Part shown: positions 16,127 through 24,202 of the stretch, piece after piece
Layout: each line of letters begins with the position of its first letter
Numbering within the stretch: the first letter of the stretch is position 1
The notes under the pieces: generated by a model
The model's database searches: none
The model's input: the letters and a program-made list of their open reading frames with translations, nothing else
What the model was told of the DNA's origin: nothing
Made by a program: the position numbers and the translations under genes
Source: Nitrospirota bacterium
Lineage (GTDB): Bacteria > Nitrospirota > Thermodesulfovibrionia > Thermodesulfovibrionales > UBA6898
NCBI GenBank assembly: GCA_021814475.1
Contig: JAKAIE010000022.1
Coordinates: forward strand, 1 to 40,404
Reading direction: 5' to 3'
DNA: 40,404 nt

Positions 16127-17682
16127 TATACCGGCTCCGCCGCGAACCGCCCGCCGATAGTCGTACTCGTATACCAGCGCGCGTAAGCCGCAAACCGGGC
16201 GCGGGAGCCGCAATACGTCGCAATAGTCCAACTCGCGCCGGCAAGCAGCTTTGTGTCTCCCAAACTGCCCTGCCTATACAGCTGCCCCTTCGACCCCGGC
16301 AATGCATACCAGGAAAAGGCCGGAGTTGTAGAGGCCAGGTCGAGCGTTCCATTAGTGCTCGTCGGGCTGGTGAATTCGAGGCGATTGTGAGTTACGTCGT
16401 CATATTTGACAGCGACGCCGAGGGCAGCAGCATTTGAGGCATATTTGATCTGCAACAAAAACGCCGGATTACTGGTTGCAACATAGCAGTCTTGTCCGAG
16501 GACTGTATTGTTACAGAGCATGCGGCCAGGCTGTGTGGCGTCCTCATCAAAATATAACGGCAACCCTGTTGCTGCGTTGATATCGTTGGTGATCTGGACA
16601 ATATTGTTAGTGCCGAATGCCACAGTTTTATTAGCTCCCGCAGTGGAGAGGTTGGCGCAGAGATATGGCGTGCCGTCGCTAAAAAATTTGATATACAACT
16701 GATTGCCTTCCGGGACTGCCACGTGGGTGATCGTAGCTGTTTTGGACGCTGCAGTCACCGAGCCATCTGTGCCCAGCTGATAACCGTTTTCGTCCAGCCA
16801 CTGATACATAGCCCCGCAGCAGTCCTCCGCCCCCTCATACGAAATCATCCGGCGTCCCGCCGTATCTACATGCCCGCCCGTAGTGACCGGGTCCGCAGAT
16901 CCGGCTATGTTGGTCTGCTCATTAGAGCCTGCGGCATATCCCTGGAACTCTCTATCTTTTGTAAGCCGTTTGTTTACTGCCGCACCGTCATCGACGAAAT
17001 CCATGTGATTGCGTGTATCGCTGATAGTCGCTCCGTATGCAGAGCTTGTGTTTGCAGCAGTCCCTGATGCGAGATAAATGTCCACCCAGGCCCCGCCTGC
17101 CAAAAACGAATAAAACATACCCTCTGGATTGCGATTACGCGGCTTCCACTTGAGGTCCCATATGGAATTGGGCAAGACATCTCCGGTTTCAAAATCCTTC
17201 AGCGGATGATCTGCCCCAAGTGCAAGCGTCACCCCCGACGTAGTGATGCTCGTCCCTTTGCAAAGGCAGTGGAAACCCCCGATTTTCCTGGAGTTGCTGC
17301 TGGTGTACCCCGTGGGTACCGTAGAATTCGCAGAGAGCACGAACTTAGGGATCCCGCCGGGCTGCCGGCAGACGTAGAGATATATGTCCTTGCCGGCCCT
17401 GTTCGCCGCTACCGTGAGATCAACAGGAGTCAGTGTGTCCCAGTTCGCTGCAACGGAGAGATCCATAGCCTGTTGAGCCGTCAGGGCAAACCCGAGATCC
17501 GATATGTTGACGGTCAGCCGTGAAGGGCTCAATAGTGTGTACCTGTCAGCCGCAATACTGCTGCCTTTGAGTGCCCACCTGATATCCCTTTCGTAATGAG
17601 CCGGGAGCGCGGCCATCTGTGCAAGGAAGGACTTACCCCCGTCGTCTTTGTGCCACCCGTCTGCGCTGCTTTTCCAGCCCAT
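16126..17682 (-). CDS. DGR target protein (C-type-lectin-like variable C-terminus)
   Basis: A 518-aa protein starting 2 bases after the preceding stop. The N-terminal ~200 residues are mixed and tail-protein-like. Around 290-310 is GRRMISYEGAEDCCGAMYQW, a motif often seen just ahead of the lectin domain in DGR targets. The variable C-terminus (479-518) reads LLAGASW...CGSRAR...ARWY...IGGRFAAEPV, where the Trp, Gly-Ser-Arg and GGRF scaffold is fixed and ten residues vary from the template. There is no signal peptide. It is most likely a virion-borne receptor-binding or tropism protein, though it sits in the head-tail joining cluster rather than among tail fibres. Confidence 0.9.
   Translation of the reverse strand: MGWKSSADGWHKDDGGKSFLAQMAALPAHYERDIRWALKGSSIAADRYTLLSPSRLTVNISDLGFALTAQQAMDLSVAANWDTLTPVDLTVAANRAGKDIYLYVCRQPGGIPKFVLSANSTVPTGYTSSNSRKIGGFHCLCKGTSITTSGVTLALGADHPLKDFETGDVLPNSIWDLKWKPRNRNPEGMFYSFLAGGAWVDIYLASGTAANTSSAYGATISDTRNHMDFVDDGAAVNKRLTKDREFQGYAAGSNEQTNIAGSADPVTTGGHVDTAGRRMISYEGAEDCCGAMYQWLDENGYQLGTDGSVTAASKTATITHVAVPEGNQLYIKFFSDGTPYLCANLSTAGANKTVAFGTNNIVQITNDINAATGLPLYFDEDATQPGRMLCNNTVLGQDCYVATSNPAFLLQIKYASNAAALGVAVKYDDVTHNRLEFTSPTSTNGTLDLASTTPAFSWYALPGSKGQLYRQGSLGDTKLLAGASWTIATYCGSRARFAAYARWYTSTTIGGRFAAEPV
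16136..16249 (-). repeat. DGR variable repeat (VR)
   Basis: 114 bp at the 3' end of the target gene. Differences from the template, on the coding strand, are A to T six times, A to G three times and A to C three times. All nine Asn codons became Ser, Thr, Ile, Tyr, Phe, Ala, Tyr, Tyr and Thr, and one Arg became Gly. Fixed bases include every C, G and T of the template. Confidence 0.97.
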
Positions 17683-17683
17683 A

Positions 17684-18091
17684 TCAGTTGCACCTCAGCT
17701 TGATCGATGCGACGGTGCCGGCAGTGATCGTGCTCGTTACGTAGAGCCGCGAGGTCTGGCCGTCGAACTGGTACTTGAGCGTCTCGGCCGTGGCCGAGGA
17801 GATCGCCGCCCCGTCGATGGTTGATATCACATCCCCATCATCGTTGATCGTGAATGAGATATTGACAGTAGCCCCGGACGTAGTGATCAGCAACGATTTC
17901 GGCCCGTGGCAGTACTGGACGTTGACGGCTGTGTCGCTGTCACCCGTCGCTGCCTGGTTCGTGGCGAGGGTCCACTCAAATGCCGTGGGACGACTGGGGG
18001 GATTGAGGTCCTGAAAGTTGACGTCCGCTGCCGCGGCCATCGAGCCGGGCACAAGAAGCAGTAATACAAGCATAATCATAAGATGTTTCAT
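17684..18091 (-). CDS. Sec-exported phage protein next to the DGR target, 135 aa
   Basis: Starts at ATG 18091, overlapping the gp36-like stop. A signal peptide is clear (MIMLVLLLLVPGSMAAAA, cleavage near residue 22). The mature ~113 residues are beta-prone and Thr/Ser/Ala-rich with two cysteines (one in QYCHGPKS, one at the C-terminus in KLRCN). It directly precedes the DGR target in the same operon. A periplasmic or surface protein made during the lytic cycle is the plain reading; an odd virion protein is the alternative. No family recognised. Confidence 0.7.
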   Translation of the reverse strand: MKHLMIMLVLLLLVPGSMAAAADVNFQDLNPPSRPTAFEWTLATNQAATGDSDTAVNVQYCHGPKSLLITTSGATVNISFTINDDGDVISTIDGAAISSATAETLKYQFDGQTSRLYVTSTITAGTVASIKLRCN

Positions 18092-18546
18092 TAGTATCCC
18101 TCCATGTTCTCCCGGGTGAAGGTCCGGTCGCTCGTCGTTTTATTGGTCTGTGGCTGCCCCTCGCTCAGCGCGGCAGGGGCCGGATCTATACCGAGGGTTT
18201 TGATACCCTTTGCTATGTCTTTCAGCTGACTGATCGCCTTGTCGTAACGCGTCGAGATCTCATCAGGCACATTACGTCGTTTGTGGAGGTTATATACCGT
18301 GATCTCCACTGACAGCCGCTTAACTTCGTCAGGTACCGTCGTAAACGGTACAGAGTATTTAACCCCGCAGTAGCTGTTGATCTCCTGGTCAGCAGATGCG
18401 ATCGCGGCATTGACCCTTGAGATGATCAGTGCGCAACTGGGGTTCGCCGCATCGATCGATGCGGGCTTCAGCTGCTCGTCATCCGTCAGTTGTATAATCC
18501 TCGCCTGCGCCAGCTGGCCTTTTATGTCTTCGATAGTGCTGTACAT
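18091..18546 (-). CDS. Mu gp36-like head-tail connector (DUF1320)
   Basis: A 151-aa protein starting MYSTIEDIKGQL, following the major capsid gene as in Mu. The helical pattern (ISRVNAAIASADQEINSYCG, then SVEITVYNLHKRRN) is typical of the DUF1320/gp36 connector family that forms a ring under the portal. The C-terminal ~30 residues are polar and probably disordered. Confidence 0.85.
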   Translation of the reverse strand: MYSTIEDIKGQLAQARIIQLTDDEQLKPASIDAANPSCALIISRVNAAIASADQEINSYCGVKYSVPFTTVPDEVKRLSVEITVYNLHKRRNVPDEISTRYDKAISQLKDIAKGIKTLGIDPAPAALSEGQPQTNKTTSDRTFTRENMEGY

Positions 18547-18574
18547 CGTCAGTCCTTATCTCCGTCAACCCCCT

Positions 18575-18605
18575 CCTTCCTCCCCCCGGAGTGAGGGGAG
18601 GAAGG
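18575..18605. terminator. Strong hairpin after the major capsid gene
   Basis: CCTTCCTCCCC pairs with GGGGAGGAAGG (11 bp) around a 9-base loop, in the 79-base gap between capsid stop and gp36-like start. No T-run follows on the minus strand. It probably limits read-through or stabilises the capsid message. Confidence 0.65.
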
Positions 18606-18625
18606 GGCAGGTCCAGTAGTGTCGC

Positions 18626-19612
18626 TTATGTCAGCAGGGTATCCTTCCAGAGATAACCCAGGTCGGTATCAACAGCAAGGATATCCGTCTCCTCGGCAAC
18701 CTCATAGACGTCCTGGTGCTCGGCGTTCTCCCTCCACGTCTCGGTCCTCCGGATCAGGCCGTTTGCATAGGCCTCTCTCGCCTGGTATCCCGAGGACGGG
18801 ATTTTCAGGCCGGGCGTGGCAGGCCGGTAGAACAAAAACACCATTCCCTTTCCTGCGTTGACTTCCCAGACGTTCGATGCGGTGAAGTCCGTGCCGTCTT
18901 TCTTCTCGACAGCCGTCGATTTGATTGCATCCCCCACGAGGAAGTAGTCGAGTTCCAGCAGGGCGGCGAGCAGATCAGCGGTGACAATGCCACGCTGGGT
19001 GTACTTGATCCTGTCGAGGATCGTCGCCTCGAGCTTCAGTGATTCATAAGTGCCGTTGTCGATCACCATAGCATTGGGCTTGAAGCCGGTTTTGGACCTG
19101 ATCAGTTCCTTCTTGGCAGCGACTTCAGCAAGGAAGGTATTGCCGGTGCCGGCGGCGAAGGCTCCAGCGGCATCAGTGCCTCCGGCTGCTACGCCGTTCC
19201 AGGTCGAGGTCTTCACCAGCTGAGCAACGCGGACCTCCTTCTTTAAATCGACCTTGTCAGTTGCGAATTCGATCGCATCCTGATCAGGCTGCAGCGGCGG
19301 GGCCCCAGCTTCCTTCGCCATGCGGCGGTCTTCGTCCGTGACTTCTTTTGCAAATGCATATTCCTTCGTGTTGACATCGACATAGTCATAGGGGAAGGTC
19401 CCCCTGTTCGCCCTCGCACCGGGACCTCTGATTCCCGCTTCGTCGCGGAACCATGCGCCCTTCTTGTATACAAGGATCTTTGCCTTGGCCGCGACCCTGT
19501 CGATGATCGGGAAGACCCGATCGGCGATGTAATTCTTATTGCGGTACGCCACACTGACATTTGCCAGCGGGCCTGCAATCATAATGCCTCGTGCGTCTCT
19601 CTGTACTGCCAT
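18626..19612 (-). CDS. Major capsid protein
   Basis: A 328-aa protein after the decoration gene, in the conserved order protease/scaffold, decoration, capsid, gp36. Features fit the E-type capsid proteins of transposable and lambda-like phages: an N-terminal arm with YIADRVFPIIDR, a central ATDKVDLKKEVRVAQLV helix, and a PNAMVIDNGTYESLKL segment. It is followed by a strong hairpin, consistent with high expression. Confidence 0.9.
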   Translation of the reverse strand: MAVQRDARGIMIAGPLANVSVAYRNKNYIADRVFPIIDRVAAKAKILVYKKGAWFRDEAGIRGPGARANRGTFPYDYVDVNTKEYAFAKEVTDEDRRMAKEAGAPPLQPDQDAIEFATDKVDLKKEVRVAQLVKTSTWNGVAAGGTDAAGAFAAGTGNTFLAEVAAKKELIRSKTGFKPNAMVIDNGTYESLKLEATILDRIKYTQRGIVTADLLAALLELDYFLVGDAIKSTAVEKKDGTDFTASNVWEVNAGKGMVFLFYRPATPGLKIPSSGYQAREAYANGLIRRTETWRENAEHQDVYEVAEETDILAVDTDLGYLWKDTLLT

Positions 19613-19644
19613 AATTTCGTTTCTCCTTTCCTGTTATTTCTTAC

Positions 19645-20043
19645 TTATGCCTTGACCGTAAGCGGAGTCATGAGCATCGAGCAGAGCTCATCGGCGTTCG
19701 CGCTTGCAGACAAGAGCACTCCGACAGGGTACTGCGTTGTGACTGCAGCCTGCGCCTTCCCTCCGTCCGTCGCGCTGACATATGTCATGCCGACGATCGT
19801 GCCGATGCCGAGCGCCGCGCTTGCCTGCACCAGCGAGATCCCGCCACAGCCGATCACCCTTACCACCGCCGCCTCGCCCACATTCGGCGCGTTCTGGAGC
19901 ACGCCGAGCGGAATATCCGTGGCAGCGTTCGGCCGTCTCACCTGGCCCGATGTGGCATCGAGCACGACGATCTTGAACTGATCTGCGGTGAGGTCCTCAT
20001 CCGCCGCGAATGTAATGTCCAGTATTTTGTTGTCCAGCGACAT
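19645..20043 (-). CDS. Capsid decoration / cement protein
   Basis: A 132-aa beta-rich protein with the pattern of DUF2190-type cement proteins (TADQFKIVVLDATSGQVRRP, IPLGVLQNAPNVGEAAVVRV, YPVGVLLSASANADE). It lies directly before the capsid gene, where Mu-like siphophages keep their decoration protein. It would bind assembled capsids and stabilise them. Confidence 0.82.
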   Translation of the reverse strand: MSLDNKILDITFAADEDLTADQFKIVVLDATSGQVRRPNAATDIPLGVLQNAPNVGEAAVVRVIGCGGISLVQASAALGIGTIVGMTYVSATDGGKAQAAVTTQYPVGVLLSASANADELCSMLMTPLTVKA

Positions 20044-20052
20044 TTCTCCTCC

Positions 20053-20697
20053 TTATCCTGCGAGCTCATCGGCGTATGCGGCCGCGAGTTCTTTGTTTTC
20101 GCTCTGGACCTCTGAAAATGCCCTGCTATAGGTGAGGTCCTTGTTCTCCGCCATCTTCTTCTTTGCCAGGGCATCGAGCTTTTCTCCCGCGGTCGATCCT
20201 GCCGGGACTGCCTCTTTCCCTGCACCGGCCACCTCTCCGAACTCAATGGCCTTCGGCAGACCGCCGAGAAACGCCTGCATGAACTCCAGAGGCGTCTGCT
20301 TGCCCTTGCCATCGCCCTCGCCGAATTCGATCGGCGTCTCGATTGAGGCGATCTGCTCCATGAAGGAGGTCACACCCATGCCCAGCTTGTCCATAGCCGG
20401 AGTGAGGATCCCCTTCTTCTTGAGGTCCTCGCAGAAGGCGGTGATACCTGCCTTCCTTGTGGCCGCCTCTTTCTGCCTGAGGGCCTCCTCCCTCGTCTGC
20501 AGCTCCGCCAGCTTCCTCTTTGCACCTTCGCTGAACTCGGCCTCCTTCTCCTTCACCGCAGTCGCGACCGCCGAGTCGATCTTCGTCTGCACGTCACCCT
20601 CCGTGAACAGCACAGGCGGCGTCTCCGATCCGAACAACTCCGAGAAGCTTATCCCTTTTTCGGCAAGCCTCTTTTTCAACCTTTCCCAAAAACTCAT
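20053..20697 (-). CDS. Internal in-frame scaffold protein (Mu Z-like)
   Basis: Inside the protease gene, ATG 20697 (MSFWERLKKRLAEKGI) is preceded by AAAGGAGG at an ideal distance. It yields a 214-aa acidic, helical protein equal to the scaffold half. In Mu, I and Z are arranged the same way, so independent translation of the scaffold is likely. Confidence 0.75.
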   Translation of the reverse strand: MSFWERLKKRLAEKGISFSELFGSETPPVLFTEGDVQTKIDSAVATAVKEKEAEFSEGAKRKLAELQTREEALRQKEAATRKAGITAFCEDLKKKGILTPAMDKLGMGVTSFMEQIASIETPIEFGEGDGKGKQTPLEFMQAFLGGLPKAIEFGEVAGAGKEAVPAGSTAGEKLDALAKKKMAENKDLTYSRAFSEVQSENKELAAAYADELAG

Positions 20698-21315
20698 CTT
20701 GTACTCCTCCTTTCCGGTTTTTAAGCCGCGTTTGAATTTTTCTGCCTCCGACATCGTCGGCATCATGCCGGAGTCTTCCTGCTCGTCTTCCATTGCGCTC
20801 TGGAGCAGTTCATCCAGATCGCCCTGGGTAACTACGCTATTTGCTGCATCGGGGCCCCATTTGCTCAGCAAAAAATCCCTGAGCCTCTGGAATACGCCTC
20901 TTACGATCACGTCTTCGTTATCCATGAACTCAATCGTTGCACCGCCGTCGTCGGCAAAGGCGACATCCGGCAGACCCTTGACCGCAGGCGGCATCGCTCC
21001 GAGAAACCCGACATGCCTGAGCGAGCCGTCCGGATAGAGCGATATCGAACGTTTCTTGAACAGCTTTCGTTTGAGCATGTCGGAAAATTCCGGGGCTATG
21101 TCCTTCATCTTCATGTAGAGCATCGAGCCCTCACGTTTGACAGCCTCTACCCAGGCATAGGCAGGGGCGTTGCTCTTCGGATGCCCGATCACCACAGGGG
21201 CCTCATGCTTTGCCGGATCATAGGCCGCGATCCTGTCGAGGTCCTGCTCCGTCCAAGTCTGGGTGTCGCCTGCGCTGTCCGTATGCGTGCCTGCCTTAAA
21301 AATAGGTATCCACAT
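20053..21315 (-). CDS. Prohead protease-scaffold fusion (Mu I/Z type)
   Basis: A 420-aa protein; the ATG at 21315 is preferred because GAGAGG lies nine bases upstream. The N-terminal ~150 residues (HEAPVVIGHPKSNAPAYAWV, then KKRSISLYPDG and GFLGAMPPAVKGLP) match the Mu gpI protease family, which cuts the scaffold during head maturation. The C-terminal ~210 residues are charged and coiled-coil-like (scaffold), with internal initiation described separately. Confidence 0.88.
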   Translation of the reverse strand: MWIPIFKAGTHTDSAGDTQTWTEQDLDRIAAYDPAKHEAPVVIGHPKSNAPAYAWVEAVKREGSMLYMKMKDIAPEFSDMLKRKLFKKRSISLYPDGSLRHVGFLGAMPPAVKGLPDVAFADDGGATIEFMDNEDVIVRGVFQRLRDFLLSKWGPDAANSVVTQGDLDELLQSAMEDEQEDSGMMPTMSEAEKFKRGLKTGKEEYKMSFWERLKKRLAEKGISFSELFGSETPPVLFTEGDVQTKIDSAVATAVKEKEAEFSEGAKRKLAELQTREEALRQKEAATRKAGITAFCEDLKKKGILTPAMDKLGMGVTSFMEQIASIETPIEFGEGDGKGKQTPLEFMQAFLGGLPKAIEFGEVAGAGKEAVPAGSTAGEKLDALAKKKMAENKDLTYSRAFSEVQSENKELAAAYADELAG

Positions 21316-21317
21316 AT

Positions 21318-21749
21318 TCACCATCCTCTCTGTGTCAGAAAATTCTGTATGCCCTCGCCGAAGGCCTTCTGTGGGTCGATCTGGCTGACCGCTATATCGA
21401 AAAAGGGCTTCCCTTTTGTGCCTGGATGTTTCACGCCCTTGACCGGATGCCCGCCGCCCGGCCATGCCAGGGCTTTTTTATTCTTCGGCCTGATGATATG
21501 AGGGGCTGTGCCGTCATGGACGAATGAGGCATAAGGAGCGGTCGCCCTGATGACGCCCTGATTGCCGATTACGAAGGAGGTGATCGAGTTGACCAGGTTT
21601 GAGGTTTTGACTGGAGTGGCTTTGACTGCCCGTGCCTCGATCTCGGCTGTCAAGTTCGTGAGGCCCGCGTGGATTCCCTCTTGCACGTCGCTGCCAAGCC
21701 GGGCCATAAGGTCCTGCAGTGCCGGAGTGGTCGTGATCCTGATTTCCAT
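21318..21749 (-). CDS. HK97 gp10-like head-tail joining protein
   Basis: A 143-aa protein with the layout of the HK97 gp10-like family: an N-terminal amphipathic helix, AVKATPVKTSNLVNSIT, then PYASFVHDGTAPHIIRPK and KGKPFFDIAV. In Mu-like phages this gene (gp31/G-like) follows portal and MuF and takes part in joining head and tail. It overlaps the portal-MuF stop by one base. Confidence 0.8.
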   Translation of the reverse strand: MEIRITTTPALQDLMARLGSDVQEGIHAGLTNLTAEIEARAVKATPVKTSNLVNSITSFVIGNQGVIRATAPYASFVHDGTAPHIIRPKNKKALAWPGGGHPVKGVKHPGTKGKPFFDIAVSQIDPQKAFGEGIQNFLTQRGW

Positions 21750-23887
21750 TACCGGACCCTCTTTACGACTTTGCCGTGGCAGTGGGGATGATAGGGCGGC
21801 AGCAGGCCGCTATCCACGAAGTCCTGGACGTTGCCGACCGTTGGGACATTGTCTTTCAGATCGGCCGCATATTCATCCGGGGTCATCTGCATCTGCTCCT
21901 GCATCTTGCTGAACGCATTGCCCACGCTTATCACCCTGCCATTCATCGCCTTACAGAAGTCGCATTCGTTCGTGGGCTCTATGACCTGGATCTCGGTGAT
22001 CCCCGCCTTATGCAGCTGCGACGTGGTCGCCCAGTTGCGAGTCCGCTGGACTGATGTGTCGACTATCCGCTGGACCTGCATGTCCGAGAGGTCGCTGAGT
22101 TTCTGGCCGAAGAGGTCCCGGAACTGCTGGATGCTCTCGGGATCGGTCCGGCCGAAGATGTTAGCGCCACCCTCATGGTATTGAGCTGTCAGGAAATCCT
22201 TGACCGTTGCCACTGCATCGGGGTTCTGTATCCACTTCGAGACGTACATGCTGTCCATCCTGGATAGGAAGTCGATCGCGCGGAGGTCAGCCCCACCGAA
22301 GGCGCTCTTTGCAATGCCGAGGGCATCGGCCACAACGTGGCCCATATAGATCTCCGCCACCGTGTCGGCGATCGCAGATGTGTTGATGCCCGAATACGCG
22401 TCACCCAGGATGCCGTGGATGTGCGAGGTGAACTCCTCAACCGGCGGTGGCGCATCCAGTGACTTCAGCCAGGCCTCGATCCCTTTGAGTGCCGACTCCT
22501 GGGCTCCTGAGAGTTCCGGGGCGAGTGCGTCCATGTATTTGGACACCCATTCGGCCGAAGGATCTCCGGCGGCAAATTCGTGATGTTTGCCGCATGAGCA
22601 GACGTGATCGCTGAAGCCCGCTGCCGCCTGGGGCATATCCTGGAGCCCTGCAGCAGGACCGGCAGCCTTCGGTGCCGGTTTTACAACCGCTTCGCCTTCC
22701 TGTGGCTGCGGAATACCATAGGTATCGTAAAAATACTGCTCGCTGACCGGCAAGCCTATATCGACGACGATCGTCTTGTCCCTTTCCGCGAGGGCCTTGA
22801 GATCTTCCCCGGGGGCCGCCTTGATCCACACCTTCGGATAACCGTTGCGCGTGATGCTGGGGAAGTTGTAGTCGCAGATCCAGCGGACCAGCTGATTGTT
22901 CTCGCTCTCACAGAGCAGGTCCGCGTCTGACCTGATGTAATCCTGCCGGATGTCCCGCGCCTCCTGATCATTGCCCAGCTTGCCTGCTTCGCTTTCCGAG
23001 CTGCCCGTGTGGCCGAGCATTATCATCGCGATCTGCCGGTCCATGAACTGACAGAGCTTGTCGTAAGTGTCAATGCTACCGGTTCTCTGAGCCTCGAGGA
23101 ACTCGACCTGCAGCGTGTCCGGGATCTTGATTGCGGATTCCTGCTGTATCGCCTCGAGTGCATTCAGGAGGGCGGTTTGCTGCTCCTTCGTCGTGCCGAC
23201 CGGGTATTTCCCGACCGCAGTCGGGGATCCGAACTTATCTGCGAATATCATCCAGAACTTTATGACGTTCTTTTTGAACCAGACAGGCCAGTAAAGCATG
23301 CGGCCGAGACCGTCGCCGTAAGGAGAGCCGTTGTCCGAGGGATTGACGAAGACCTGAAATTTCCGGTCGGGCACCACCTCACCCTCGATCATATCATTGA
23401 GCGTGAGCAGCCGGATCTTCCAGTCGAGGCCGAAGGTGAACCTCCGCGATGCCCGGGGAATAATCTTCGAGATGAAGACATCTCCCTCGGAATAATCCCA
23501 CATGATCTCGCATGGCTTATATCCCAGGACGATGCCGGAGAGAGCGGCCCGGCGATAGGCGTCGAGGTTGATCGCCTTCATCACCTGGCTGACATAGTCG
23601 GCGATCTTGACGTCCTGGCGCTTATCGCTTGCAGGGTCGACCTGCCACTCCTTGCCGGTGATCGCCAGCCGCCTGGTCTGGAGCGTGGCGCCGACCTTCG
23701 CATCCCGGAGAAGGTCCTCATAGAGCTCGATGCCCTTGCCAGCGCCTTCGGATCTCAGGACCCTGTCGGGGTTGAGCTGGATATTGCCGATATAATCCCT
23801 GAAAATATCCTTCTCGGCCCCCGCGATTTCGTCGGTTATGGGACGGTTCGACCGAATCTCCTTGCCAAACTGATCAAGCAGCGCCAT
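21749..23887 (-). CDS. Portal-MuF fusion (Mu gp29 + MuF head protein)
   Basis: A 712-aa protein. Residues ~1-420 are the DUF935/gp29 portal (KDIFRDYIGNIQLNPDRVLR, YWPVWFKKNVIKFW, DRQIAMIMLGHTGSS). An Ala/Pro-rich linker (~425-460) contains CSCGKHHEF. Residues ~480-712 are a MuF domain ending in ECDFCKAMNGRVISVG and PPYHPHCHGKVV, the conserved Cys/His signature. In Mu these are separate genes, so this is a natural fusion. It forms the DNA entry ring of the head, and the MuF part is probably injected or internal. Confidence 0.9.
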   Translation of the reverse strand: MALLDQFGKEIRSNRPITDEIAGAEKDIFRDYIGNIQLNPDRVLRSEGAGKGIELYEDLLRDAKVGATLQTRRLAITGKEWQVDPASDKRQDVKIADYVSQVMKAINLDAYRRAALSGIVLGYKPCEIMWDYSEGDVFISKIIPRASRRFTFGLDWKIRLLTLNDMIEGEVVPDRKFQVFVNPSDNGSPYGDGLGRMLYWPVWFKKNVIKFWMIFADKFGSPTAVGKYPVGTTKEQQTALLNALEAIQQESAIKIPDTLQVEFLEAQRTGSIDTYDKLCQFMDRQIAMIMLGHTGSSESEAGKLGNDQEARDIRQDYIRSDADLLCESENNQLVRWICDYNFPSITRNGYPKVWIKAAPGEDLKALAERDKTIVVDIGLPVSEQYFYDTYGIPQPQEGEAVVKPAPKAAGPAAGLQDMPQAAAGFSDHVCSCGKHHEFAAGDPSAEWVSKYMDALAPELSGAQESALKGIEAWLKSLDAPPPVEEFTSHIHGILGDAYSGINTSAIADTVAEIYMGHVVADALGIAKSAFGGADLRAIDFLSRMDSMYVSKWIQNPDAVATVKDFLTAQYHEGGANIFGRTDPESIQQFRDLFGQKLSDLSDMQVQRIVDTSVQRTRNWATTSQLHKAGITEIQVIEPTNECDFCKAMNGRVISVGNAFSKMQEQMQMTPDEYAADLKDNVPTVGNVQDFVDSGLLPPYHPHCHGKVVKRVR

Positions 23888-24008
23888 CAGACACCTCCGT
23901 AAACACGTTTATAAACCGTTTACGAGCCGCTTCCGGCCTTACCCCCGACTCTTTGCTCATGCCGGGGGTCCGTTCGTTGATCCTGGGGCGTTTTGAGCGA
24001 TGCGTCAT
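23874..24008 (-). CDS. Small basic phage protein, 44 aa
   Basis: ATG 24008 overlaps the upstream stop (ATGA), and the gene ends inside the portal start (14-base overlap). The product is Arg/Lys-rich (MTHRSKRPRINERTP, then PEAARKRFINVF). Tight coupling on both sides supports it. Function unknown. Confidence 0.5.
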   Translation of the reverse strand: MTHRSKRPRINERTPGMSKESGVRPEAARKRFINVFTEVSDGAA

Positions 24009-24202
24009 GCAGCCCTCCGGGGGAGGATAACCCAGTTGATCGGAAGGTCACAGGTATTCAAGCAGCGGCAACCGAGAAACTGACCGGTTGTCGTATTGAC
24101 GCCGATGCTTCCCCGGCCTCCGCAGTGCGAGCAACCGCGATTAGCATAAAGTCTTTTCCCATGGCTATCTGCTCCGATGAAGACATAAAGCTTTCCGGTC
24201 AT
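24005..24202 (-). CDS. Small zinc-finger-like phage protein, 65 aa
   Basis: Starts in a four-base overlap with the terminase stop. It carries CSHCGGRG and later CRC, NTC, so four or five cysteines that could hold one zinc, similar to DnaJ-type CxxCxGxG knuckles. It lies between terminase and portal genes, where small DNA-packaging helpers occur. Function unknown. Confidence 0.6.
   Translation of the reverse strand: MTGKLYVFIGADSHGKRLYANRGCSHCGGRGSIGVNTTTGQFLGCRCLNTCDLPINWVILPRRAA

Noticed and set aside
15704-16352. Two minus-strand open frames covering the template repeat and the end of the target gene
   Set aside because: They are alternative frames of the repeat region with Arg/Gly-rich, low-quality translations and no ribosome sites. 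The repeat structure explains their openness.
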